Part shown: one piece after another, positions 1-8,243 of the stretch
How the letters are laid out: every line of letters begins with the position of its first letter
Numbering within the stretch: the first letter of the stretch is position 1
From: a virus
Direction: 5' to 3' (one strand)
DNA: 20,786 nucleotides
IMG/VR virus record: IMGVR_UViG_3300006928_000134
Coordinates: 1 to 20,786 of that record
Translations under genes and position numbers: made by a program
The notes under the pieces: model-generated
Told to the model about the DNA's origin: nothing
The model's input: only the letters and a program-made list of their open reading frames with translations
The model's database searches: none

Positions 1-277
1 TTCCACTCTGATCAACAATTGGAATAAATCCGTTTGCAGCAGTAGTTGGGTTTGCTTGTCCTGCAACCAATCCTGGTGCAATACTCATCATATCGGTATA
101 ATATCTACCGCCAATTATATCAACATCTCCACCAAGACCACCTTGGTCTCCAACAAACAATCTATATCCTTTATCACCGTGAGTTCCTACACCATCAGTA
201 AGTGCTAATTCTCCGAAATTTAAAGCACTAGGAGCTGTAGTTCCCGTCGATCTTTTTACCCTTACAATACTTGCCAT
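1..277 (-). CDS. Tail-fibre-like structural protein, N-terminal part (runs off the left edge)
   Basis: Read from the ATG at 277-275 to the window edge, this gives 92 residues with no stop, so the C-terminal part is missing. The protein begins MASIVRVKRSTGTTAPSALN and continues with FGELALTD and YRLFVGDQGG. The pattern 'KRSTG..AP..L..GELA....LFVGD' is typical of the N-terminus of phage tail fibres and resembles the Mtd_N type of attachment domain. It is followed by GGRYYTDMM, a segment I associate with fibre-like proteins of marine T4-like phages. The expected role is a fibre or adhesin attached through its N-terminus to the baseplate. The start lies 12 bases after the stop of the preceding 72-aa gene, and no strong Shine-Dalgarno sequence is visible. 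Family membership is judged by eye; the receptor-binding part is outside the window. Confidence 0.8.
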   Translation of the reverse strand, partial: MASIVRVKRSTGTTAPSALNFGELALTDGVGTHGDKGYRLFVGDQGGLGGDVDIIGGRYYTDMMSIAPGLVAGQANPTTAANGFIPIVDQSG

Positions 278-289
278 GACTTAGAAACT

Positions 290-508
290 TCATCCGTTGA
301 TGTCCAAATTCTGCGTTGCCCCTGGAGTTAATTCTAATGTTGCATCCCACTTTCCAGTGGTACTATTATAAACAAGTACCATACCATTTTCCAATGCCGA
401 AGCATTAACGTCATTCAGACTACCCAAAGCCATAGACTGACTTCCTGCAATTGAGGAAACAACCTTGACAGCATTTTGCTGCCCTACTCTGACTTTAATA
501 TCTGCCAT
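290..508 (-). CDS. Small virion structural protein, 72 aa (function unknown)
   Basis: A 72-residue protein starting MADIKVRVGQQNAVKVVSS, with the segments LNDVNASALENGMVLVYNS and TTGKWDATLELTPG. The pattern 'L.DV....L.NG.VLVY....KW.AT..L' is common in phage fibre and fibre-associated proteins, where it usually forms a short beta unit before the fibre repeats. Here it stands as a separate small gene directly before a fibre-like gene, which suggests a fibre-attachment or baseplate accessory part. Its ATG overlaps the TAA of the 113-aa gene as TAATG, so translation is probably coupled. An AAGG at 521-524 could serve as ribosome binding site, but with a long spacer of 12 bases. There is no signal peptide, membrane segment or cysteine. 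The exact function is not recognised. Confidence 0.85.
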   Translation of the reverse strand: MADIKVRVGQQNAVKVVSSIAGSQSMALGSLNDVNASALENGMVLVYNSTTGKWDATLELTPGATQNLDING

Positions 509-849
509 TATTGTGTCACACCTTGTCTAACCAGGACAGACCCTTCAACAACTCTAGTTACGGTATTACTACTATCAGTTATTAACACATCATATACGTA
601 CCTACCTTCCTTTAAAGGTGTGGTTTGAGTTGTAGTAAGTCCGACTTTAACTGTTCCAGCATTGATATTCAAAACAGCACCATTTAAATCGGTATACGAA
701 GAACTACCAGGATGCTTTCGCATATGAGCTCTAACAGTATATCCACTCAAATTTAAGACAGAGTTTGAACCACTATCTTCTAATGTGAATGTTTGTGAAA
801 ACGTAGCACCAGTGTTTACAACAAGATTGCTAACATAAACAGCTGCCAT
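508..849 (-). CDS. Putative small beta-sandwich tail/baseplate protein, 113 aa
   Basis: The protein starts MAAVYVSNLVVNTGATFSQT and is predicted by eye to be almost all beta strand. The pattern 'G..F...F.L.D......LNLSGY.VRA.MR......' followed by 'G.V.V.L....T..L.EGRYVYDVLI.......RVVEGSVLV...VT' is common in small phage tail proteins. It resembles the fold of baseplate upper-protein N-terminal domains (BppU_N-like). I infer a structural role in the baseplate or at the fibre attachment site, not an enzyme, because no catalytic motif is visible. A T4-type late promoter lies 25 bases upstream, making this the first gene of a likely late transcript that continues into the 72-aa and fibre-like genes. 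No Shine-Dalgarno sequence is seen before the ATG. The family name is tentative; the reading frame is secure. Confidence 0.87.
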   Translation of the reverse strand: MAAVYVSNLVVNTGATFSQTFTLEDSGSNSVLNLSGYTVRAHMRKHPGSSSYTDLNGAVLNINAGTVKVGLTTTQTTPLKEGRYVYDVLITDSSNTVTRVVEGSVLVRQGVTQ

Positions 850-874
850 TTATATAAAATCAGGATCTAAAGTA

Positions 875-882
875 TATTTATA
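875..882 (-). promoter_or_regulatory. T4-type late promoter (TATAAATA) for the 113-aa gene
   Basis: The minus strand reads TATAAATA exactly, the consensus used by the T4 late sigma factor gp55 with its coactivator gp33 and the sliding clamp. It lies between the stop codon of the 67-aa gene (886-888) and the ATG at 849, in a 36-base gap. By analogy with T4 spacing (-13 to -6), transcription would start near 869 and give a leader of about 20 bases. The wider 11-mer GTATAAATATA is identical at the other late promoter in this window. Confidence 0.85.
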
Positions 883-885
883 CTC

Positions 886-1089
886 TTACAAAACTGTTCT
901 ATTAACAATTTCTTTAAGTAGGCTTTTAATTTCATCAATATCTGACTTCATCCTATCCAATTCTTCCTTTTCAATACGTTTTTTGGATTTTGTCTGAATA
1001 TATTGAGAATACCCAACAGTATCAGTACTAATTATAGCACCAGAATTTTCATCTCTATACAGATTCTTATATCCTTCAACAGGAATCAT
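886..1089 (-). CDS. Small coiled-coil protein, 67 aa (function unknown)
   Basis: The protein starts MIPVEGYKNLYRDENSGAII. Its N-terminal half reads like a short beta/loop segment ('G.KNLYRDE.SGAI'), while the C-terminal half, about residues 34-64, is lysine- and glutamate-rich with a heptad pattern (EKEELDRMKSDIDEIKSLL) that should form a coiled coil. I recall proteins of this type in tail regions of marine T4-like phages, with no assigned function. The start overlaps the TAA of the 2384-aa gene as TAATG. No Shine-Dalgarno sequence lies near, so translation is probably coupled to the large upstream gene. A late promoter follows directly after the stop. It could be an oligomeric connector or an assembly factor; the sequence does not decide between them. 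Confidence 0.85.
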   Translation of the reverse strand: MIPVEGYKNLYRDENSGAIISTDTVGYSQYIQTKSKKRIEKEELDRMKSDIDEIKSLLKEIVNRTVL

Positions 1090-4000
1090 TATGCTAATGC
1101 TAGAACTCTTAAATCTTGAAGTTTAGGTGGATTTGCTTCATCTGTACCACTAAAGACAATCTTGATTTGGAATCCAAGGAATTGATCTAGATTATCAGCA
1201 GTAAATTGATACTCATTAAATTCACCTTCACTACTTCCTCTAATAAATGCATCAGATAATCCACTATTGCGATTTACATCAATAATAGAATCACCAAATC
1301 CATCACCGTCAGTATCTTCCAAATTGTCATATCCAGGGAAGAGTTCCCATGCCTGTTCAATTTCTGCAGAATCTGATCTAATTAACTGATATAAAACCCT
1401 AAAGTCAGAATCTTCTTTTCTATGAGCAGCGACAAAAACTTTTAATGACGTTGCAGGTTGTTTTAAATCAACTACTTGAGAAATATATGCAGCTGCATGA
1501 GGATCTCCAGTTCTTAAATTTACACGACCATCAGTTGCATAATCATCTATAGGTTTATTAAGTCTACTTCTCTCCAATATCATAGATATGCCTTGTTTAG
1601 TATCTACTACTGGAGAAGTACGATTATTATCTGAAGTAAATCTAAGAGCACATGTTAATGATCTATTTTTTGGTAAACTTGATAATCTAGTAGTTTCATT
1701 AATTTCAGAACAAACTAAACGTGTTGACTTTAATTTATTAAACTGATTAATTTCAACATTTTCATATCCTTGGTCTTGGAATGAAATTTCACTACCACCA
1801 GCACTAGTACCAGAAACAGTTCTCAATTGTGCAGAAACTGCTGTACCTTCGCCAGGAGTTATTGTATTAAATTGTGGGATAATTCCATTGAATTGGAAGT
1901 TCTGTGAAGCAAATATATTATCACCACCAAGAGATTTCTCATTAGTAAATGAAATTAATCCATCTCCAGTATCTCTACGATTATCTGCAGCCCAAGATAG
2001 TACTGCACGATCAATCTCCAAATAATACTTATCAATATCACTAGCATTCTTAAGAGTTGCATTATTAGAAAAATTATGATTAGTGTTAATACCAGTCAAT
2101 GAAATCCCATTTAATTCATACTTTTTAGAAATAGCTCCAACATCATGTTGTCTTGGAAGAGTACCTTCACAACCTCTGGTCGCAATACCTAATACTCCAT
2201 TTCCAATACTATTATAGTACATAACTTCACTGGCAACTCTTACATATCCAAATGTAGTATTACCTATACCATTAAATGTGGCATATGGAGTTGTATTAGC
2301 AACACCCAAATTACCTGTTTCACTAATACTAAAATCAGTAGTTATAAGAATAGGAGCAGTATTTGGTTCAATATCAGATAAAGTGACTAGATTATTATCT
2401 GCCTCCATACCATGATTATATTGAGTAACCTCAATAACATTACCAGCATACAAATCACTTATTACATTTGAAGATGTAATATTTGTATTAGCATAAGCAA
2501 CTGCTGTTCCAGCATTATTGAAAATAACTAGATCTTGACCAGTTGTAAATGCTTCTCCTTGAACATTAGTTAGATATAATGTATCAATCTTATTAACTCC
2601 AGTAACTGTCAATACAGCACCAGCACCTTTATCTAAAGAAGATGTAGTAATTCCAATAGTATCACCGACTTTGTATCCATTACCATCAACAGCAATAGCT
2701 GCAGCAGTAACTACACCACTACCATTAACAGCGACGTTGAATGTGGCACCAGTTCCATTACCAGTAATTGCATAAGAAGTACATCCATTAGTTGTTGCAC
2801 CAGTCTTACCATATCCTTTACCACCATTAGTAACACCTATAACATTAACTGGACCCCCAGTATTTTCAATATTCCCCGTAATTCCTGGCTGAGTTCCTTC
2901 ACTAACTTTGGCACCAATAGGTATTAATGCTTGCATATCAGAATTAGTTACTTCATCAATTCCAACTTTTAATTTTCTAGGTAAAGTCTTAATTGAATTT
3001 GGAAGTAACCTTGGTACTACATTATTTCTCTTTCCAAGTGATGGGTTATAGAAATATGCAGATCCAGCATTAGAAGTAAATTCTGCTCTATAAAGCTTGA
3101 ATTTCATATCCTCAAATTGACTTGGAGACCAAATCGTACCATTCTGAGACTTGAATAAACTTCCACCAACATACTGACGTGTAACCATAACACTTTCAGC
3201 ATCAGGTAAAGTTGTTGTATTTACAGTTCTTTCACCCATCTTAGCAATCCATGACTCATACATGTCTGATGATGGAGCAAGAAGTACTATTGCATATTCA
3301 CTATCTGGTTCTAACCAAATTGGTGATGGGAATTTAACATTGGTTGCAACTGTTCCATCTGTAGATATATTAACCTGAGATGGTTCTAAAGAAACTGCTG
3401 CGAATTCTTGAACTAATGTAGATGTTGGTGTTCCCAATTCTACTGTTCTTACTTCTACTCTTAATTTCTGTGATGGATCTTTACTTGCAAGGAATAAATC
3501 AACAGCTGTCAAGAAACTTCCAGAATCTGAATCAGTTGTAAATGATTGTGCAAGAGGGTCACACCTACGTGGTGGTGGGGGCGGTGCAACGACTCTAACG
3601 AGAGTTTGACTATAAGTATCTACTATTCCACTTGTGCGGTATGTAGTCTCACCACTACTGATTAGAAGACTTCCTGGTAATGGTACAGCATTTGAATCAC
3701 TTGACGTTAATTTAAATGATCTAGTACCAGTCCTAAATCTTAAACTTGGAGGTGGAGTCGCTAATGGATTTCTAAACCAGAATGCTCCAAATAAATCACC
3801 AAATGTATCTGCAACTAATTTAACTTCAGAAATTGTTGCTTGAGCACCACTAGAAGATCCAACTAAAACGGTTCCTTTCTCAACATATCCAAAATATTGT
3901 CCTTGAGCTTCTTCTACTAATGATGCCACATCTACATTAACAACTGTAGAAGATGCTGCATATGAAGTAGGTAAATTGATTGAAGTATTATATGGATTAG

Positions 4001-7000
4001 CATTAAATGTTGTTGCTGGAGATAATGCTGGTCCTGTTTTATGATTTGGTTGACATGTTCTAAACGATGCAACTAATTGGGAACCATTATATGCCTCTAT
4101 AGTTTCTCCATTTGAGAAAATACCAGTATTCATTGAAACTTCTAGAAGTTTAGGTACAATGTCAATACCTTTGGATCCATCAAAGAATGGATAGAATTTA
4201 GCAACAGGTCTTAATGCGTTTGCACTAAATGCAACGTTTCTAGAACGAATATGTGTATCTGGAGCACTACCAATCTGAACAGTATCAATATATTCACCAA
4301 CAAATCCACCTCTTTCACCAGTAACAGTTCTTTCACCACCATCAACATAAACATTTCTAACCCAAGTATCTGCAGATGGATTTAATTCTATAAATCCAAT
4401 ATACTCAACCATATTAAATGGGTTTACATTTTCTACCCTAGATGCTAATGGTTGTTCAATCCATCCAGATTCAGCATACTTAAGTGTTATTAAATCTCCA
4501 GTTTTTTGTAGATTTGCATCTAATAAACCAAGATTAGATGAGAAATCAGCAGTTAAAGAATTAATATCAGGAGATAATGCTAATTCTGGTTTAAGTGTAA
4601 AGAAATCCAGAGGAACACGTAATTCCTTTTCATCAGTTTTAATATCACATTTACAATCTACATTACCAATATCTAATAAATTATTATTTTTAAAATCATC
4701 TACAAAAAATCCAGTTTTAAATCTAGAAAGACCATCTGCATCCTGAACCTGTAAAGTCTTAGTATCAAGTTCCAGAAGACTTAATGAAGTAGTTACTTCT
4801 AAAGTTTCAACTCTATCTTCGATACTACCAATATCTCTCATAGTATATCTTCTATTATCAACCATAGACACTGTTGCATCATCTGGATCATAAAGATATG
4901 CTGGCAAACTAATAGATGCCACATGCATAGAATTATCAATAGTTGATGGTATTCTTGGCTCTAAAGAAGAAACACCCTTAATTATTTCAAATTTACCTCG
5001 TTTATCACTAGCAGTTCCATCTTCATCCAATCCTGGTGTAAGAACTAGTTTATCAATTCTTGGTAGATAATAACTCATACCAAGAACAGAAGCTTCACCT
5101 GGAGCAACAACTAGTGGTGGAGTTGATCCAGTAGTTCCAAATTCTCTACTTTCCCATGCAAATGGACTTGAAGCCGTTGATATCCAATTCTGAACTCTTG
5201 GTCTAAAATCAATAGTATCTGATGCCCTAAGACCATTCTTCAAATGTGGAATATCATTACCAAATCTTTCATCATCATAAGATGCAACTGTATATACATC
5301 CCCAGTATCACTAGATGGAACCTGATATTGATTATATACAACTAATAATTGTCCTGTTGGTTCTGCAAAAGAACTCTTTCTAGTTATTCTAGAATAATCA
5401 TAAAACTGTTCTCTCTGTCCTTTATCAAGATCATATCTATTTGTGATATTTAAATAACTACCTAAAGTTATATTGATCAAATTACTTACAATATTTGACT
5501 CATCAAATGTGACAGTTTCACCAATAACAAATTTTCTATCATTCAAATATGCAATTTCAACTTGAGTTGCAGTATCTCTAGAGGTAATTTGAGCAACTGC
5601 ACCACTTGTAGATCCAATAACTTTTTCACCAAGAATAGAATTATTATTTAATCCCAATCCACCAACGAAGATTAATTTATCTAAACTAGGAGCTATAGTA
5701 TCTAATGACTCATATATACCAACAACATTTGCAACATCTGGAACATTTAAAGATATTTCCTTATCTTGAACTCTAAGTCCATAAAAATTATTCTCTACTA
5801 ATCCGTTTGCAACTGTAGACACACCAGTAATAGTACGGTCAATAGCTTTCTTTTCACTTCTTACAAAAACCTTTTGTCTATTTTGAATAGCATCTTTTCT
5901 AATTGTAGTATTAACAACAACACTAGTTTTACTTGCAGCACAACCCTTAAGTGTTACTGTTGTTCCATTATTACTTAATACAAACTGATCACTAGTTAAA
6001 TCTTCGGTAGTACCATCATTATAATGAACAGAGTATCTTTCTGCATCAAATGCAGAGTAGAATGCACTCGATATACCTGATGGTATATTAAAGGTCATTA
6101 GACCAGCACCATTAGTAGATTGTCCAGTAAGTGCTTCTGTAACCATTAAGGTAGAATTAGTCAGATTTACATCTGAAATATTTGGAGTTCCTAATGGTGC
6201 ATAAAGTCCAGAATCCTCACCATTAAGAAGAACAGGACTCATGACCCTAAATGGTGGACTTACAGTAGTAGTAGGTAATCCACCATCAGTAACACCAGCA
6301 GTTGTAGTGATTCCAGCAAGAGTCATTGATAATCCATCTGCTGCGACTTGAACCACTCTGTTGTATGTTTCTAACCCATTATGAGCAGCATCCATAATTG
6401 GATATGAAATAATACTATCCTTTCTAATACCTAAGAAATTCTTTCCTTGAGCAGTAACAACTCCTCCTACATTAATAGAAATTTCGTCAGTAGCATTAAA
6501 TCCTGGAGCAATTGATTGTTGAAGTACAGTATCAGCACTAAAATCTATACTATATCCAGAAAATGCGGATGAATCTTGATAAACAGATTTAATATCTGAT
6601 ACTTCCCAAACTTTTACTGCTGAAGTACTTCTAGTAAGTGTTGGATTTTCATTGATTACAATCTGTTCTCCTTCAACAAAGATACCAGAAGTTTGTGATA
6701 AACCAATAGTAGTTCCACCACCACCAGAAGAAATAGCATAACCCGTAGCACCACTACTTACACCTCTAACATATGAAGATGTTGGTAATTCTGCATTGGA
6801 TAATGCTGAATTTACAGTTAATGATGTATAAGTTTGAATATCAAAAAGATATAAATCCCAAGATGTTGCTGCATTAGTATATGCTGCATCAGTTACACCA
6901 AATGAATAAACCCTAGCCTTTCCTATTACACTAGAACCAGATGGTCTAGAAGTTACATGAGTAGTATCTTTTCTATAATTGGTTAACTCAACTGTATTAG

Positions 7001-8243
7001 CATTACTATCAACACCAATAAATGGAGTACCAGAAACGTTATTAACTCTTAATAAATTACCTACACTGAACGGAATATTAGCCCTATCACGGGTTTCTAT
7101 ATCTCTTGGTTTTGAAACATCTAATATTGATGTTCCATTTCTATTAACTTCCCATCCTTGAACAAATGCTTTACCTGGAGAAACCTTATAGCACATCAAC
7201 TCATCACTAGGAGTGTTTCCTTGATCTGTTGTCCTATCTGATGAGAAAGCACCTTCATTAGATATTCCATCATCTAATGACTCTACTGGTTGAATAGTAA
7301 ATGGTTCTACCGTATAATTTCCAGATTCTTTAAATGTTCTTCTAGCAAACTCTTTACCAATTTGTGAATATATTGACTGGTTTTGTAATTTTTTAATTAC
7401 ACCATCTTCAATCTTAACTAATTCTACAAATGTCTTATCATCAAAATCATTCAAAGACTTTTTGATTAATGTAGTAGAAATTTTTAATCTATCAGCACCA
7501 GGTGCTGCATAATTAGAAAATCCTCTTGCATTATCATATAAAGAAGAATCATCTTTAGCACTAATGAGTTCTTCTTGAATGTTTAATCCAATTCTATAAG
7601 ATGGTAAGTTGGCATATGGATCTAAAACAAGAGTATCTTTAGCAACATCTACAAAAGTTCCTCTAATGAAATAAACACCTTCACCAATACTTACAGCAGC
7701 ACCAATAGCACATGCATTATCAGCAGCAATAGTAGCTACAGTATCTCCAATATTGATAGGAGTATTTCCATATATAAACGCATTCTGAGTTATAAGAACT
7801 TCACCATCATCTAGAGTTCTTATAATATTATCCGAACCAGCATCCAAATAACTTACATAAAGTGTTAAATCAGTAATATCTGTACCATCTGCAGGTAATG
7901 CATAATCACTTACGGTGACAACAATTCCAGAAGTTTGTCCTTTTAGTCTTACACCTTTTAACTGTTCTGCATATAATGATACTGGAATACCTAAATGATC
8001 TGCTTCTACCTTTACTGAATGATAATCTGTATCTATATTAACATTACCAGGGATCACCATTGATCCTTCTTTAAACACATGACTACCAAAAGACTCAACT
8101 TGATTCTGCAACATAGATTGCAGAGTAGTTAATTCTCTAGCCTGTACTGGTTGTCCTGGCTTAAATAATACCTTGTAATAATTATCTGCCTTATCAAAAT
8201 CATCGTAATAAGGACTTACATTTAAATTCGTCTTTTGTGGCAT
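1089..8243 (-). CDS. DUF4815-type virion structural protein, 2384 aa
   Basis: A very large tail/baseplate protein. The N-terminus (NLNVSPYYDDFDKADNYYKV, then FKPGQPVQARELTTLQSMLQ) matches the DUF4815 family of marine T4-like phages. A conserved helical stretch lies near residues 1125-1185 (RYTMRDIGSIEDRVETLE, then GLSRFKTGFFVDDF). Near residue 1550 a proline hinge (APPPPPRRCDPLAQSF) precedes a compact beta domain to about residue 1760 (EYAIVLLAPSSDMYESWIAK, GGSLFKSQNGTIW). GSGY-like and HG-type modules follow at about residues 1800-2050. The C-terminal domain carries a DxDxDG loop and ends in LRVLALA. The position after gp8 is where T4 has genes 9 and 10, so a peripheral baseplate role is plausible, but I see no direct gp9 or gp10 similarity. 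The start overlaps the gp8 stop (TAATG), with GGAA at 8249-8252 as ribosome binding site, 5 bases before the ATG. Confidence 0.92.
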   Translation of the reverse strand: MPQKTNLNVSPYYDDFDKADNYYKVLFKPGQPVQARELTTLQSMLQNQVESFGSHVFKEGSMVIPGNVNIDTDYHSVKVEADHLGIPVSLYAEQLKGVRLKGQTSGIVVTVSDYALPADGTDITDLTLYVSYLDAGSDNIIRTLDDGEVLITQNAFIYGNTPINIGDTVATIAADNACAIGAAVSIGEGVYFIRGTFVDVAKDTLVLDPYANLPSYRIGLNIQEELISAKDDSSLYDNARGFSNYAAPGADRLKISTTLIKKSLNDFDDKTFVELVKIEDGVIKKLQNQSIYSQIGKEFARRTFKESGNYTVEPFTIQPVESLDDGISNEGAFSSDRTTDQGNTPSDELMCYKVSPGKAFVQGWEVNRNGTSILDVSKPRDIETRDRANIPFSVGNLLRVNNVSGTPFIGVDSNANTVELTNYRKDTTHVTSRPSGSSVIGKARVYSFGVTDAAYTNAATSWDLYLFDIQTYTSLTVNSALSNAELPTSSYVRGVSSGATGYAISSGGGGTTIGLSQTSGIFVEGEQIVINENPTLTRSTSAVKVWEVSDIKSVYQDSSAFSGYSIDFSADTVLQQSIAPGFNATDEISINVGGVVTAQGKNFLGIRKDSIISYPIMDAAHNGLETYNRVVQVAADGLSMTLAGITTTAGVTDGGLPTTTVSPPFRVMSPVLLNGEDSGLYAPLGTPNISDVNLTNSTLMVTEALTGQSTNGAGLMTFNIPSGISSAFYSAFDAERYSVHYNDGTTEDLTSDQFVLSNNGTTVTLKGCAASKTSVVVNTTIRKDAIQNRQKVFVRSEKKAIDRTITGVSTVANGLVENNFYGLRVQDKEISLNVPDVANVVGIYESLDTIAPSLDKLIFVGGLGLNNNSILGEKVIGSTSGAVAQITSRDTATQVEIAYLNDRKFVIGETVTFDESNIVSNLINITLGSYLNITNRYDLDKGQREQFYDYSRITRKSSFAEPTGQLLVVYNQYQVPSSDTGDVYTVASYDDERFGNDIPHLKNGLRASDTIDFRPRVQNWISTASSPFAWESREFGTTGSTPPLVVAPGEASVLGMSYYLPRIDKLVLTPGLDEDGTASDKRGKFEIIKGVSSLEPRIPSTIDNSMHVASISLPAYLYDPDDATVSMVDNRRYTMRDIGSIEDRVETLEVTTSLSLLELDTKTLQVQDADGLSRFKTGFFVDDFKNNNLLDIGNVDCKCDIKTDEKELRVPLDFFTLKPELALSPDINSLTADFSSNLGLLDANLQKTGDLITLKYAESGWIEQPLASRVENVNPFNMVEYIGFIELNPSADTWVRNVYVDGGERTVTGERGGFVGEYIDTVQIGSAPDTHIRSRNVAFSANALRPVAKFYPFFDGSKGIDIVPKLLEVSMNTGIFSNGETIEAYNGSQLVASFRTCQPNHKTGPALSPATTFNANPYNTSINLPTSYAASSTVVNVDVASLVEEAQGQYFGYVEKGTVLVGSSSGAQATISEVKLVADTFGDLFGAFWFRNPLATPPPSLRFRTGTRSFKLTSSDSNAVPLPGSLLISSGETTYRTSGIVDTYSQTLVRVVAPPPPPRRCDPLAQSFTTDSDSGSFLTAVDLFLASKDPSQKLRVEVRTVELGTPTSTLVQEFAAVSLEPSQVNISTDGTVATNVKFPSPIWLEPDSEYAIVLLAPSSDMYESWIAKMGERTVNTTTLPDAESVMVTRQYVGGSLFKSQNGTIWSPSQFEDMKFKLYRAEFTSNAGSAYFYNPSLGKRNNVVPRLLPNSIKTLPRKLKVGIDEVTNSDMQALIPIGAKVSEGTQPGITGNIENTGGPVNVIGVTNGGKGYGKTGATTNGCTSYAITGNGTGATFNVAVNGSGVVTAAAIAVDGNGYKVGDTIGITTSSLDKGAGAVLTVTGVNKIDTLYLTNVQGEAFTTGQDLVIFNNAGTAVAYANTNITSSNVISDLYAGNVIEVTQYNHGMEADNNLVTLSDIEPNTAPILITTDFSISETGNLGVANTTPYATFNGIGNTTFGYVRVASEVMYYNSIGNGVLGIATRGCEGTLPRQHDVGAISKKYELNGISLTGINTNHNFSNNATLKNASDIDKYYLEIDRAVLSWAADNRRDTGDGLISFTNEKSLGGDNIFASQNFQFNGIIPQFNTITPGEGTAVSAQLRTVSGTSAGGSEISFQDQGYENVEINQFNKLKSTRLVCSEINETTRLSSLPKNRSLTCALRFTSDNNRTSPVVDTKQGISMILERSRLNKPIDDYATDGRVNLRTGDPHAAAYISQVVDLKQPATSLKVFVAAHRKEDSDFRVLYQLIRSDSAEIEQAWELFPGYDNLEDTDGDGFGDSIIDVNRNSGLSDAFIRGSSEGEFNEYQFTADNLDQFLGFQIKIVFSGTDEANPPKLQDLRVLALA

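Noticed and set aside
1-277. Possible diversity-generating retroelement target, because the N-terminus resembles Mtd
   Set aside because: No reverse transcriptase, template repeat or variable repeat is visible, and the C-terminal part where such variation would lie is outside the window.
850-885. Transcription terminator between the 67-aa and 113-aa genes
   Set aside because: The 36-base gap holds the late promoter but no convincing GC-rich hairpin followed by a T run.
3634-3843. Plus-strand open frame of 69 codons
   Set aside because: Antisense to the DUF4815-type gene with no supporting signals; the same applies to the other short plus-strand frames within the two giant genes.
1089-8243. 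Direct assignment of the 2384-aa protein as gp9 or gp10
   Set aside because: Only gene order supports it; I could not see residue-level similarity to T4 gp9 or gp10, so the family name is used instead.
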